64,000 nt of DNA from Pseudomonas koreensis (GCF_024169245.1 NZ_JALJWP010000001.1:5813501-5877500); one strand, 5' to 3'; shown: positions 32,258-43,308, numbered from the stretch's first letter. Program-made: numbers and translations. The notes: a model not told the origin generated them from the sequence alone.

Positions 32258-32683
32258 TCAGCCCTCCACAAAAGTGAATTCTTCAGTCAGCACCAGGCGC
32301 AGGCGCTCGCGGATCGTCGCCACCTGTTCCGCACTGTACGGCTTGGCCGGATGCTTGCCCCAGACCGGGGCTGGCCAGGCGGCATCGTCGCGTTTGCGCA
32401 CGATGACATGCATGTGTAATTGACTGACTACGTTACCCAGGGTTGCCACGTTCAGCTTATCGGCGTCGAACGAGTCCTTGAGCAACTCCGCAAGCGTGGT
32501 GGTTTCCCGCCAGAGCTGCTGCTGGTCGGCGACATCCAACTGAAACAACTCGCTGATATCTTCGCGGCGAGGCACCAGGATGAACCACGGGTAATTACTG
32601 TCGTTGGACAGCAACAGCCGGCAAAGCGGGAAGTCGCCGATCACCAGCGTGTCCTGTTGAAGTCGTGAATCCAAAGCAAACAC
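32258..32683 (-). CDS. HIT domain protein with altered triad
   Basis: A 141-residue histidine-triad-fold nucleotide-binding protein. The triad reads Q88-L-H90-M-H92 (VVSQLHMHVIVR): the first histidine is glutamine, while H90 and the catalytic position H92 remain. The start is taken as GTG at 32683, where similarity begins (FALDSRLQQDTL); an upstream in-frame ATG would add 35 residues of unconserved sequence. The substrate is unknown. It forms an operon with slyX. Confidence 0.85.
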   Translation of the reverse strand: MFALDSRLQQDTLVIGDFPLCRLLLSNDSNYPWFILVPRREDISELFQLDVADQQQLWRETTTLAELLKDSFDADKLNVATLGNVVSQLHMHVIVRKRDDAAWPAPVWGKHPAKPYSAEQVATIRERLRLVLTEEFTFVEG

Positions 32684-33569
32684 AGTACGTACTCCCGGCT
32701 GGTCCTTTAACTCAGCTCGGAGGCCGGCCCTGACGGCGGCGCACCAAGCGACAGGACGCAGCATACCTGCGAATGCAGCGGGCTTCACGCTGCCCCCGCC
32801 AGTAAATCGCCAGACGCTCCGACATGAATCATTTATCTGCGCCGCGCACCAACAGGACCCTCAACATGAGTCTCGACTCGAAGAACGCTGTGGAAATCCT
32901 TGATCGTGGCAGTCTGCGCTTCCCTTCACGAGAACATTTCAGGCTCGCCCGTGAATTTTTTGCACCAAAACAGCACACAACGTCTACGCTCACTGGGTCG
33001 GGCATCCGCCAAATACTCACTGCGGGGTGAACCGGTAACGTTTTTGGTTGTCCGGCGCATCTTTGGTGCGTTGCAACACCATTGGCAGAATCTGGTCAAG
33101 CCTGCGACAAAACAGGCCGGAGGCCCCGTTTTCACAAGGTTTTCACATATGCGGCCGTTGCCGGGAAAAATAACCGCACCGAATTTGCGGTTTGTGCACG
33201 CTTGTTGCATTCGTAACCGTATGGACTATAAGCGCACCACTGGAAGTGGTCGCCTGAAGCCAATAAAAACAGTGGCAGGATTGCCCGATGGAGATTCAAG
33301 TGTTTTGCCAGGGACTCTTTTTTAGCGGTGCAAAAAGGTCCGGAAACAGCGATAAAGTTGTCAGTCCGGCTGCATCGGTACTGTGAATTTGCGACATCCA
33401 GCGCTCCTTTTGCGACAACGCCGTAAAGAAGCTGAAAGGTTGGTTTCGCAAGTATCGCCAACATTGTCGGCGTGATATAAGTTTGCGCCGACACAAAAAG
33501 AAAGAGCCGCCCAGATAATAAAACAGGTGGGACGGCAGTACTCTTCTAAAACCAAAGGAGCAAATCACG
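32684..33569. other. Long gene-poor region upstream of the porin
   Basis: About 890 bases with only short, unrecognised open frames (the longest plausible starts at 32824, 68 codons, no family). An extended -10-like TGATATAAG at 33475-33483 is a possible porin promoter, giving a leader of about 80 bases. AAAAAGAA at 33497-33504 fits the A-rich Hfq/Crc pattern AAnAAnAA. No transposon or tRNA remnant is visible. Confidence 0.45.
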
Positions 33570-34919
33570 ATGCGCGTGATGAAGTGGAGCATGATCGCAC
33601 TGGCAGTTGCAGCAGCAGCCAGTTCGCAGTTGGCTACGGCCGCCCCGTTTGTTAGTGACCAGGCAGAAGCCAAAGGTTTCGTTGAAGACGCGAAACTCAC
33701 CGAGACGTTGAAGAACTACTACTTCAACCGCGACAACAAGAACGGTGGCCGCGACCAGAAAGACTGGACCCAGGGCTTCCTCGGCAACTTCACCTCCGGT
33801 TATACCCAAGGCACCGTGGGTGTAGGTATTGATGCATACGGCTATCTGGCGCTGAAACTGGATGGCGGTGACGGTACTTCCGGTACTGGCAACATGAGCC
33901 GTAGCGATACCGTCAAGGCCAACGGCTATGCTCGCGACGTCAACGACAGTCAGGGCAAGGCAGGCGCTTCCATCAAGTTCCGTGTCTCCAAGACCGAACT
34001 GAAATTCGGCGACATGCAGCCAAGCACCTCTCCAGTGTTCGCAGTCGGCGGTTCCCGTATCCTTCCGCAAACTGCCACTGGCTTCCAGTTGCAGAGCAGC
34101 GAAGTGAAAGATCTTGATCTCGAAGCCGGCCACTTCTACTCCGGCTCCAGCCAGGACAAGAACGCCCGCGATGGCGGCCTCTACGCTACCTACGCTGGTG
34201 TTGAAGCGAACAACATCGACTACTTCGGCGGCAAGTACTCGATCACTGACAACCTCAGTGCATCGCTGTACGGCGCCAAGCTGGAAGACATCTGGAACCA
34301 GTACTACGCCAACGTGAACCTCACCACCCCGTTCGGTGGTGATACTTCGCTGAACACCGACTTCAACATTTACCGCACCACTGACACCGGCAGCGCTGAA
34401 GCGGGCGACATCAGCAACACCGCATTCTCGCTGGCAACCGCGCTGTCGTTCCTGAAGGCACACACCTTCACCCTGGGCTTCCAGAAGGTCAACGGCGATA
34501 CCCCGTTCGACTACATCGGTGTGGGCAAGAACAACCGTGGCGGCGACTCGATCTTCCTCGCCAACTCGATCCAGTACTCCGACTTCAACGCTCCTGGCGA
34601 GAAATCCATCCAGGCTCGTTATGACCTGAAAATGGCCGAGTACGGTGTTCCGGGCCTTAGCTTCATGGTTCGTTACGTCAAAGGTTGGGACATTGACGGT
34701 ACCAACACTCCGGCAGGCAGCGCATACGCCGGTCTGTATGGTGAAGATGGCAAACACCACGAAACCAACTTTGAAGCCAAGTACGTTGTTCAGAGCGGCC
34801 CGGCCAAAGATCTTTCCTTCCGCATTCGTCAAGCCTGGCACGTTGCCAACGCTGACGAAGGTGAAGGCGATGTCAAAGAGTTCCGCCTGATCACCGAGTA
34901 CCCGCTGAACATCTTGTAA
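33570..34919 (+). CDS. OprD family outer-membrane porin
   Basis: A 449-residue beta-barrel channel for amino acids, peptides or small acids. A signal peptide ends near ATA-APF (about residue 25), followed by the conserved family start FVEDAKLTETLKNYYFNRDN and 18-strand barrel repeats, ending in a terminal hydrophobic strand (ITEYPLNIL). AAAGGAG precedes the ATG. It lies where P. aeruginosa has oprD, but the family has many paralogues, so the substrate is not assigned. Confidence 0.93.
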   Translation: MRVMKWSMIALAVAAAASSQLATAAPFVSDQAEAKGFVEDAKLTETLKNYYFNRDNKNGGRDQKDWTQGFLGNFTSGYTQGTVGVGIDAYGYLALKLDGGDGTSGTGNMSRSDTVKANGYARDVNDSQGKAGASIKFRVSKTELKFGDMQPSTSPVFAVGGSRILPQTATGFQLQSSEVKDLDLEAGHFYSGSSQDKNARDGGLYATYAGVEANNIDYFGGKYSITDNLSASLYGAKLEDIWNQYYANVNLTTPFGGDTSLNTDFNIYRTTDTGSAEAGDISNTAFSLATALSFLKAHTFTLGFQKVNGDTPFDYIGVGKNNRGGDSIFLANSIQYSDFNAPGEKSIQARYDLKMAEYGVPGLSFMVRYVKGWDIDGTNTPAGSAYAGLYGEDGKHHETNFEAKYVVQSGPAKDLSFRIRQAWHVANADEGEGDVKEFRLITEYPLNIL

Positions 34920-34943
34920 TCGTCAGTGGTTAGTTTCAAAGCA

Positions 34944-34978
34944 TAAAAAAAGGCCCATCTTCCGATGGGCCTTTTTAT
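34944..34978. terminator. Bidirectional intrinsic terminator
   Basis: AAAAAAAGGCCCATC-TTCC-GATGGGCCTTTTTATT: A-run, 9-bp stem, short loop, T-run. It is shared by the convergent porin and mscS genes. Confidence 0.92.
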
Positions 34979-35035
34979 TGCCTGTCACTTGATTAAGAGT
35001 CTGGCTACCAAAGCGATTACTTAGCTAGCAACCTA

Positions 35036-35878
35036 TCATTGTGTCGCCGATTCCTGAACAACGCGTATAACTCGCTGCGGAAATGGAATATCAATACCGG
35101 CAGCCTTCAAACGGTCTCGCGCCTGTTCATTAAACATGAACATCACATCCCAATAATCTGCAGTTTTAACCCAGACACGCAGGGAAACCGTGATCGAACT
35201 GTCGCCCAGTGTCGAGATCACGGCTTGTGGCTCCGGGTCCTGCATGACGCGGGCATCCTTGGCCAGATCCAGCAACACCTGACGGGCCTTCTGCAGATCT
35301 GCCTCGTAATCCACGCCCACATCGAACACGACTTTGCGGGTTGGCTGACGGTTGGTGTTGGTGATGATGCCGTTCGACAGATTACCGTTGGGCACGATGA
35401 TCGTCTTGTTGTCGCCGGTGCGCAGCACGGTGTGGAAAATCTGGATGCTGTCGACGGTACCCGCTACGCCTTGGGCTTCGATCCAGTCACCGATGCGGAA
35501 CGGGCGGAACAGCAGAATCAGCACGCCGCCAGCGAAGTTCGCCAGGCTGCCTTGCAGGGCCAGACCGATCGCCAGACCGGCAGCACCGATGGCCGCGACG
35601 AACGAGGTGGTTTCGACGCCGATCATCGACGCGACGCTGACAATCAGCAGCACCTTGAGAATGATGTTGGCCAGGCTGCTGATAAAGCCTTGCAGCGCCA
35701 GGTCGGCATTGCGCAGGGCCAGCAGACCGCCGAGTTTTTGCGTGACCTTGTTGATCAGCCACCAGCCGATGGCCAGGGTAATCACTGCCAGCAGTACGCG
35801 GCTGCCGTATTCCATGATCATCGGGATCCACGCCTGGGACGCCTTGACCAGGTGGTCCACTTCAGCATTCAAATCCAT
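35036..35878 (-). CDS. mscS: Small-conductance mechanosensitive channel, MscS family
   Basis: A tension-gated inner-membrane channel that releases solutes on osmotic down-shock. The 280 residues match E. coli MscS in length: three N-terminal helices, the pore-lining TM3 rich in Gly/Ala (GAAGLAIGLALQGSLANFAGG), then the beta domain (FRIGDWIEAQGVAGTVDSI) and a C-terminal alpha/beta vestibule. The gene appears monocistronic, with a REPIN upstream. Confidence 0.95.
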   Translation of the reverse strand: MDLNAEVDHLVKASQAWIPMIMEYGSRVLLAVITLAIGWWLINKVTQKLGGLLALRNADLALQGFISSLANIILKVLLIVSVASMIGVETTSFVAAIGAAGLAIGLALQGSLANFAGGVLILLFRPFRIGDWIEAQGVAGTVDSIQIFHTVLRTGDNKTIIVPNGNLSNGIITNTNRQPTRKVVFDVGVDYEADLQKARQVLLDLAKDARVMQDPEPQAVISTLGDSSITVSLRVWVKTADYWDVMFMFNEQARDRLKAAGIDIPFPQRVIRVVQESATQ

Positions 35879-35923
35879 GTTCTATCTCCTGATTTCCGGC
35901 TTCCCGGGGTGTAAACAAAAAAA

Positions 35924-36013
35924 TGTGGGAGCGAGCCTGCTCGCGAAAGCGCTGTGTCATTCAGCAATAAATTGACTGACACATTGCATTCGCGAGCAGG
36001 CTCGCTCCCACAC
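35924..36013. repeat. REPIN, GTGGGAGCGAGC family
   Basis: Inverted REP units as at 4962, 11923 and 15901. It lies between yajQ and mscS, both on the minus strand. Confidence 0.9.
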
Positions 36014-36028
36014 AGTCACAAAACAAGC

Positions 36029-37572
<1,544 letters not shown>

Positions 37573-37587
37573 GCAGCCGCTAGGCTG

Positions 37588-39654
37588 ATGGCTTGTTCCC
37601 CTGCTGCGATAAACCTGATGCCATTGCGCCAGCGCCTCGAAAACCTGCCGGTCGGCCAGAAACTGCTGGCCGCCCTGCTGGTGTTGTTGACCACGGTTCT
37701 GCTGGTCGCCAACCTGACCTTCATCAGCGCCGCCTACTACATTTCCCAGGAAAGCATGGCGCCACAGGCCCTGCAGACCATCGGCCGGCTGATCGCCAAT
37801 CCGAGTCTGGTCAGCGACGCGCTGGAGTCGCCGCGCAGCGCCGAGCGCCTGCTCAAGGAACTCGACAGTTATTCGCCGTTGCGTGCCGCCGCCCTTTACG
37901 ACGGCAAGGGCGAACGTCTGGCGCAGGTGCAGCGCGGCGAAAAGCTCAGCCTGCCCGAGCGCTATCGCCATGTCGAAGCCTGGCAACTCACCGAGTTTCG
38001 CAGCAATCAACTGATCACACTGCCGCGCCCCGGTGCTGCGCCGGGGCATCTGTTGCTGGTGGCCAGCAGCGAACTGCCCATGGCGTTCTATACCGGAACC
38101 CTGACCGCCAGCCTCGGCATCCTGATCTTCAGCGTATTGTTGTGGCTGGTGATTGCGCGGCAGATCAAGCGCTTGATCACCCGCCCCATTCATCAGCTCG
38201 AGGAGCTGTCGCGGCAGGTCACCCGCGAAGAGAACTACGCCCTGCGCGCTGCACGCGGCAATCACGACGAAATCGGCAGTCTGGCCGAGGCGTTCAACAC
38301 CATGCTCTCGCGCATCGAAGCCCGCGAGCAGCAGCTCAAACGTGCCCGCGACGACTCGCAGGCCGCTTACGATCAGGCGCAGGGGCTGGCCGAGGAAACC
38401 CGCCACACCAATCGCAAACTGGAGCTGGAAGTCCAGGTGCGCAGCAAGATCGAGAAGAAACTCACCGGCTTTCAGAATTACCTCAACAGCATCATCGACT
38501 CGATGCCTTCGGCGCTGATCGCTCTCGATGAGCAGCTCTATGTGACCCAGTGGAACCAGGAAGCCAGCGCCCTGTCCGGCACGCGTCTGGACGAGGCACT
38601 GAACCAGCCGATCTTCCTCGCCTTCGAACCGCTCAAGCCTTTTTTGCCGCAGCTCAAGGCCACCGTCGAGCAGCACACCGTGGCCAAAGTCGATCGGGTG
38701 ACCTGGTTCAAGGACGATGAACCGAAGCATTACGCACTGACGTTTTATCCGCTGATGGGCGGTGCCGGGCGTGGCGTGGTGATCCGTATCGACGACATCA
38801 CCCAGCGCCTGTCGCTGGAGGAAATGATGGTGCAGTCGGAGAAGATGCTCTCGGTGGGTGGCCTTGCGGCCGGCATGGCTCATGAAATCAACAACCCGCT
38901 CGGCGCGATCCTGCACAACGTGCAGAACATCCGTAGGCGGCTGTCGGCGGATCTGCCGAAGAACATCGAGACCGCCGAACAACTGGGCATTGAGCTGGAT
39001 GCGGTCAACCGTTACCTGCAGGGCCGCGAAGTCCCGCAATTGCTCGATGGCATTCAACAGGCGGGCGCCCGCGCGGCGAAGATCGTCACGCACATGCTCA
39101 GCTTCAGCCGTCGCAGCACCCGGCAGATGGCGCCGTGCGATCTACCGGCGCTGATCGATCAGGCGGTGGAAATCGCTGGCAACGACTTCGATCTGGCGAT
39201 TGGTTTCGACTTCAAGGGTCAAGCGATCATCCGCCAGTTCGATCCGGCACTGGGGCCGGTTCCGGGCACCGCCAACGAGCTGGAACAGGTGCTGCTCAAT
39301 CTGCTGAAAAATGCCGCCCAGGCGATTCATCAGCGCGAAGACGACAGCGAACCGGGACGGATCATTTTGCGCACCCGACTAAATCCGCCGTGGGCCGAGA
39401 TTCAGGTCGAGGACAATGGCATCGGCATGAGCGAAAACGTGCGCAAACGCACCTTCGAACCGTTCTTCACCACCAAGGAAATCGGCCAGGGCACTGGCCT
39501 GGGCCTGTCGGTGTCGTACTTCATCATCACCAACAACCACAAAGGCCAGATGGAAGTGCAGTCGGCGCCCGGCCAGGGCACTTGCTTTACCCTGCGTCTG
39601 CCGCTGGTGCAACCGGCGCCGTTGACCACCGAAACCAATTCACTACCGAGGTAA
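37588..39654 (+). CDS. Membrane sensor histidine kinase (orphan)
   Basis: A 688-residue kinase with TM1 at about 29-50, a periplasmic sensor of about 120 residues, TM2 at about 170-192, HAMP (about 195-245), a coiled coil, a PAS domain (about 305-420), and HisKA with the phospho-acceptor histidine 432 in GMAHEINNPLG. The HATPase domain follows (N box NLLKNAAQAI, G boxes DNGIGM and GQGTGLGLS). The start may instead be the ATG at 37618. No receiver domain or neighbouring response regulator is seen. It overlaps neither neighbour but lies 3 bases before the adenosyltransferase, hence translational coupling. Confidence 0.92.
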   Translation: MACSPAAINLMPLRQRLENLPVGQKLLAALLVLLTTVLLVANLTFISAAYYISQESMAPQALQTIGRLIANPSLVSDALESPRSAERLLKELDSYSPLRAAALYDGKGERLAQVQRGEKLSLPERYRHVEAWQLTEFRSNQLITLPRPGAAPGHLLLVASSELPMAFYTGTLTASLGILIFSVLLWLVIARQIKRLITRPIHQLEELSRQVTREENYALRAARGNHDEIGSLAEAFNTMLSRIEAREQQLKRARDDSQAAYDQAQGLAEETRHTNRKLELEVQVRSKIEKKLTGFQNYLNSIIDSMPSALIALDEQLYVTQWNQEASALSGTRLDEALNQPIFLAFEPLKPFLPQLKATVEQHTVAKVDRVTWFKDDEPKHYALTFYPLMGGAGRGVVIRIDDITQRLSLEEMMVQSEKMLSVGGLAAGMAHEINNPLGAILHNVQNIRRRLSADLPKNIETAEQLGIELDAVNRYLQGREVPQLLDGIQQAGARAAKIVTHMLSFSRRSTRQMAPCDLPALIDQAVEIAGNDFDLAIGFDFKGQAIIRQFDPALGPVPGTANELEQVLLNLLKNAAQAIHQREDDSEPGRIILRTRLNPPWAEIQVEDNGIGMSENVRKRTFEPFFTTKEIGQGTGLGLSVSYFIITNNHKGQMEVQSAPGQGTCFTLRLPLVQPAPLTTETNSLPR

Positions 39655-39657
39655 ACC

Positions 39658-40242
39658 ATGGGCTTTCGCTTGTCGAAGATCTACACCCGCACCGGCGACA
39701 AAGGCGAGACCGGCCTCGGTGACGGCCGTCGTGTACCCAAGGATCACCCGCGCATCGAGGCGATTGGCGAGATCGATACGCTGAACAGTCAGGTCGGCGT
39801 CCTGCTGGCCGGTTTGCTCGCCGAGCGCGAAGTGCATCCGGGACTGAATGAAATCATCGAAGTGTTGGCGCCTTGTCAGCATCGCCTGTTCGACCTCGGT
39901 GGCGAACTGGCGATGCCGGCGTATCAGGCGTTGAACGAGGCTGAAATCCAGCGGCTGGAAGCGGCGATCGATGTGTGGAATGAAGAGCTGGGGCCGCTGG
40001 AAAACTTCATCTTGCCGGGTGGCTCGATGTTGATTGCGCAAGCGCATGTCTGCCGCAGCCTGGCACGCAGCGCCGAGCGGCGGTGTCAGCATTTGAACTC
40101 GGTTGAGCCATTGGCCGGGGTTGGCCTGGCGTATATCAATCGGCTGTCGGATTTGCTGTTTGTGGTGGCGCGGTTGATTGCGCGGCGGCAGGGGGTGGCG
40201 GAGATTTTGTGGCAGCCGGCGGCAAAATGTGGAGGAAGGTAG
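39658..40242 (+). CDS. Cob(I)alamin adenosyltransferase, PduO type
   Basis: Makes adenosylcobalamin from cob(I)alamin and ATP. The 194 residues have the N-terminal ATP loop YTRTGDKGETGLGDG and the conserved C-terminal RSAERR and INRLSDLLFVVAR motifs of the PduO family. It starts 3 bases after the kinase stop, using a GAGG site in the kinase's last codons. No other cobalamin gene is near and no cobalamin riboswitch precedes the group. Confidence 0.94.
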   Translation: MGFRLSKIYTRTGDKGETGLGDGRRVPKDHPRIEAIGEIDTLNSQVGVLLAGLLAEREVHPGLNEIIEVLAPCQHRLFDLGGELAMPAYQALNEAEIQRLEAAIDVWNEELGPLENFILPGGSMLIAQAHVCRSLARSAERRCQHLNSVEPLAGVGLAYINRLSDLLFVVARLIARRQGVAEILWQPAAKCGGR

Positions 40243-40258
40243 CGTCTTTCAGGGCGCC

Positions 40259-40341
40259 TTCGCGAGCAGGCTCGCTCCCACATTTGTCTGCATTCTGACT
40301 GGAGAAATGCAATCCACTGTGGGAGCGAGCCTGCTCGCGAA
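40259..40341. repeat. Two REP units in tail-to-tail order
   Basis: TTCGCGAGCAGGCTCGCTCC followed by CACA at 40259-40282, and its inverse at 40318-40341. The tandem order is opposite to the other REPINs of this family (GTGGGAG towards the middle). It may be two half elements, or a REPIN whose centre was inverted. Confidence 0.85.
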
Positions 40342-40355
40342 GAGGCCGGTAGCCC

Positions 40356-41303
40356 TTACACTGGATCAGGCCAGAATGCCCGAATCCCCGCCACACCCTG
40401 AGCCCCGACACCCCAAGCCTTCTCGCGCTCCGCCGGGCCAACCCCGCCCAACAAAAACACCGGCTTGCTGAAGCCTTCAATCAACGCCGCAGCCTGCTCC
40501 CAACCCAATGGCTGCGCATCCGGGTGCGTCAGCGTCGGTTGCACCGGCGACAGGGTGACGAAGTCGACGCCCATCTGCTCCGCCAGCGCCAGCTCTTCAG
40601 CGTTATGGCACGACGCCCCGAGCCAGCGCTCTGCTGGCAACGGACGCCCCGCAGCTGCATATTTACGCAGTTGCGCAGAAGTGATGTGCCAACCGGCAGA
40701 AGGGAAATCGCCGAGCCACTCGAACGGCCCCTTGATCATCAACTGCGCCTTGCCCGCGCACAGACCTACGGCATCCACCGCCAGATCGCGGTATTTCGGG
40801 TCGTAGCCATTCGGTGCACGCAGCTGGATCAGTTTGATCCCGCCGGCAATCGCCTTCTGGATGCCGCGCAACAACGCCGGGCCTTCGAGATCTTCCGGGG
40901 TGATCAGGTATTCGGCAGGCAAACGCGCCGCCGCGACGATTGGCTGGTTAGCCGCCGGGAATTCATAGTTGATCAGCTCTCTGGCGCTGACCCAGGCCAG
41001 TGGCTGGCCTTCAGCACCATGGGGTTCGCCGCTGAACGCCGACACTTCCCAGACATCCAGCAATACCTGTTTGTCCGGGTAATCGTGGCGAACCTTGATC
41101 AGTGGGCGGGCAGCGCCCACGACGATGCCCAGCTCTTCCTCAAGCTCGCGAGCCAGTGCCGATTCGACTGACTCGCCGGCCTCGACCTTGCCCCCGGGGA
41201 ACTCCCACAGCCCGCCCTGATGCTGGGTATCAGCGCGGCGGGCGATAAGGATTTTGCCGGCGCCATCACGAATGACGGCAGCGGCGACGTGGACGCGTTT
41301 CAC
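40356..41303 (-). CDS. Nudix hydrolase fused to thiamine-phosphate-synthase-like domain
   Basis: A 315-residue fusion. The N-terminal half is a MutT-type pyrophosphohydrolase with the complete Nudix box at 38-60 (GKVEAGESVESALARELEEE then LGI), likely cleaning 8-oxo-dGTP. The C-terminal half (about 130-310) is a ThiE/TenI-like barrel (IQLRAPN, HITSAQLR, GASCHNAEEL, LLGGVGP). The start is GTG at 41303 with GGAGG ten bases upstream. The fusion is well known in Pseudomonas; what the ThiE-like half binds is not established. Confidence 0.9.
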   Translation of the reverse strand: MKRVHVAAAVIRDGAGKILIARRADTQHQGGLWEFPGGKVEAGESVESALARELEEELGIVVGAARPLIKVRHDYPDKQVLLDVWEVSAFSGEPHGAEGQPLAWVSARELINYEFPAANQPIVAAARLPAEYLITPEDLEGPALLRGIQKAIAGGIKLIQLRAPNGYDPKYRDLAVDAVGLCAGKAQLMIKGPFEWLGDFPSAGWHITSAQLRKYAAAGRPLPAERWLGASCHNAEELALAEQMGVDFVTLSPVQPTLTHPDAQPLGWEQAAALIEGFSKPVFLLGGVGPAEREKAWGVGAQGVAGIRAFWPDPV

Positions 41304-41932
41304 GGGTTCAATTCCTCCAGTCCAGCCTTTTGCCACACCTTGAACGCGGGCCATCGGTAGACGGTTTCAACATAAGCTTCGTCAACTGCCGGTAGCTTCA
41401 CCTGATAGGTGCGCAAGCGCACAGCGATTGGCGCGAAAAAGGCATCGGCGAGGCTGACGCGACCGAACAGGTACGGCCCCTCTTCCGTGGCTGCCGCGCG
41501 GCATTCAGCCCAGAGCGCGAGCATGCGTTCGATATCGACCTTCACCTCTGGCGGCACCGGGTTCAGCGGTGCGTCCTGGCTGAGGTTGAACGGCATGTGG
41601 TTGCGCATGGCGAAGAACCCGCTGTGCATCTGCGCGCAGGCCGAGCGCGCCTGGGCACGGGCGAAGGTATCGCTCGGCCAGAGTTGTTCGGACGGGAACT
41701 GCTCAGCGAGATATTCAGCGATGGCCAGAGAGTCGGCGATGGTGCCGCGAGTGGTTTGCAGCAGTGGCACCTTGCCGGTCGGCGAATGCTTGAGCAGGCG
41801 CTCGCGGGTGTCGGGTTTGCCGAGCTTGATCAGTTCTTCGCTGTAGGGTGCGCCGGTCAGCTCCAGCGCCAGTGCCGCGCGCAGGGACCAGGAGGACAGC
41901 AGTTTGTCGCCGATGATCAGGTGCAGAGACAT
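41300..41932 (-). CDS. Glutathione S-transferase family protein
   Basis: A 210-residue two-domain GST: a thioredoxin-like N-terminus (MSLHLIIGDKLLSSWSLRAALAL, the catalytic Ser in the SSWSLR loop) and a helical C-terminal domain. It is closest in look to the beta/omega type, but the substrate is unknown. Its last 4 bases overlap the GTG start of the Nudix fusion, so the two are translated together. Confidence 0.9.
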   Translation of the reverse strand: MSLHLIIGDKLLSSWSLRAALALELTGAPYSEELIKLGKPDTRERLLKHSPTGKVPLLQTTRGTIADSLAIAEYLAEQFPSEQLWPSDTFARAQARSACAQMHSGFFAMRNHMPFNLSQDAPLNPVPPEVKVDIERMLALWAECRAAATEEGPYLFGRVSLADAFFAPIAVRLRTYQVKLPAVDEAYVETVYRWPAFKVWQKAGLEELNP

Positions 41933-41992
41933 GGTGTGGCGCCTTTTCGTCAGAGGGAAAACTCTAATTTTGTAGTGTCCGGACTGGCGCTA

Positions 41993-42066
41993 TCGCGAGC
42001 AGGCTCACTCCTACAGTGGATGTGTGAACGACACATACCTCTGTGGGAGCCAGCCTGCTGGCGATG
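41993..42066. repeat. Degenerate REP pair between argJ and GST
   Basis: TCGCGAGCAGGCTCACTCC near 41993 and TGTGGGAGCCAGCCTGCTGG near 42042 form an imperfect inverted pair, with the second unit of a variant (CCAGCCTGCTGGCGA) type. The order is tail-to-tail, as at 40259. Confidence 0.75.
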
Positions 42067-42090
42067 CAGGCGACTCGGTCCCAGGCTGGA

Positions 42091-43308
42091 TCAGGTGCGG
42101 TATTCCGCGTTGATCTTCACGTATTCATGCGACAGGTCGGTGGTCCAGATGGTTTCGCTGCAATCGCCGCGACCCAGTTCGATGCGGATGGTGATTTCTT
42201 CCTGCTGCATCACTGCCGAGCCCTGAGCTTCAGTATAGGTCGCGGCGCGGGCGCCACGGCTGGCGATGCACACGTCGCCGAGGAACACGTCGATCTTGCT
42301 CACGTCCAGGTCCGGCACACCGGCACGGCCCACGGCGGCGAGGATGCGCCCCCAGTTCGGGTCGGAGGCGAACAGCGCAGTCTTGATCAGCGGCGAGTGC
42401 GCCACGGTATAACCGACGTCCAGGCATTCCTGGTGGTTGCCGCCGCCATTCACTTCAACAGTGACAAACTTGGTCGCGCCTTCGCCGTCACGCACGATGG
42501 CCTGCGCCACCTCCATGCACACTTCGAACACCGCTTGTTTCAACTTGGCGAACAGCTCGCCTTCAGCGCGGGTGATTTCCGGCAGCGCGGCCTTGCCAGT
42601 GGCGATCAGCATGCAGCAGTCGTTGGTCGAAGTGTCGCCGTCGATGGTGATGCGGTTGAACGACTTGTTGGCGCCGTCGAGCATCAGTTTGTGCAGCACG
42701 TCGCGGGAAACTTTGGCGTCAGTGGCAATGTAACCGAGCATGGTCGCCATGTTCGGGCGAATCATGCCGGCGCCCTTGCTGATGCCGGTGACGGTGATGG
42801 TCACGCCGTCATGCTCGAACTGGCGGCTGGCGCCCTTCGGCAGGGTGTCGGTGGTCATGATGCCGGTGGCAGCGGCTTCCCAGTTATTCTCCGACAGGTC
42901 ATCCAGCGCGGCTTGCAGTGCGCCTTCGATTTTCTCGACCGGCAGCGGCTCGCCGATCACACCGGTGGAGTACGGCAGAATCTGGCTGGCGTCGACGCCG
43001 GTCAGCTCAGCCAGTTTGGCAGTGGTGCGCTCGGCAGCGGCCAGACCCGGTTCGCCGGTGCCGGCGTTGGCATTGCCGGTGTTGGTCAGCAAGTAACGCA
43101 CAGCGTTGTTCACGCGTTTTTTCGCCAGGATCACCGGCGCGGCGCAGAACGCGTTCAGGGTGAACACGCCAGCCACGGTCGAACCTTCCGCACAGCGCAT
43201 TACCACCACATCCTTGCGCCCCGGGCGCTTGATGCCGGCCGAGGCGATACCGAGTTCAAAACCGGCAACCGGGTGCAACGTTGGCAAAGGACCAAGACCA
43301 ACAGCCAT
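42091..43308 (-). CDS. argJ: Bifunctional glutamate N-acetyltransferase/amino-acid acetyltransferase ArgJ
   Basis: Transfers acetyl from N-acetylornithine to glutamate in arginine synthesis, and in bifunctional forms also uses acetyl-CoA. The 405-residue precursor self-cleaves before the nucleophile T189 in the NMATML motif; the flanking STGVIGEPL is also conserved. It lies downstream of secA beyond a terminator, as in P. aeruginosa. Pseudomonas also has argA, so the acetyl-CoA activity may be secondary. Confidence 0.96.
   Translation of the reverse strand: MAVGLGPLPTLHPVAGFELGIASAGIKRPGRKDVVVMRCAEGSTVAGVFTLNAFCAAPVILAKKRVNNAVRYLLTNTGNANAGTGEPGLAAAERTTAKLAELTGVDASQILPYSTGVIGEPLPVEKIEGALQAALDDLSENNWEAAATGIMTTDTLPKGASRQFEHDGVTITVTGISKGAGMIRPNMATMLGYIATDAKVSRDVLHKLMLDGANKSFNRITIDGDTSTNDCCMLIATGKAALPEITRAEGELFAKLKQAVFEVCMEVAQAIVRDGEGATKFVTVEVNGGGNHQECLDVGYTVAHSPLIKTALFASDPNWGRILAAVGRAGVPDLDVSKIDVFLGDVCIASRGARAATYTEAQGSAVMQQEEITIRIELGRGDCSETIWTTDLSHEYVKINAEYRT

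Noticed and set aside
32824..33030. A 68-codon gene upstream of the porin
   Set aside because: It has no recognisable family and only a weak ribosome site. I checked it against the start of proS, a neighbour in P. aeruginosa, and saw no similarity.
39600..39658. Cobalamin riboswitch before the adenosyltransferase
   Set aside because: Only a few bases lie between the kinase and this gene, leaving no room; nothing B12-box-like is seen further upstream either.
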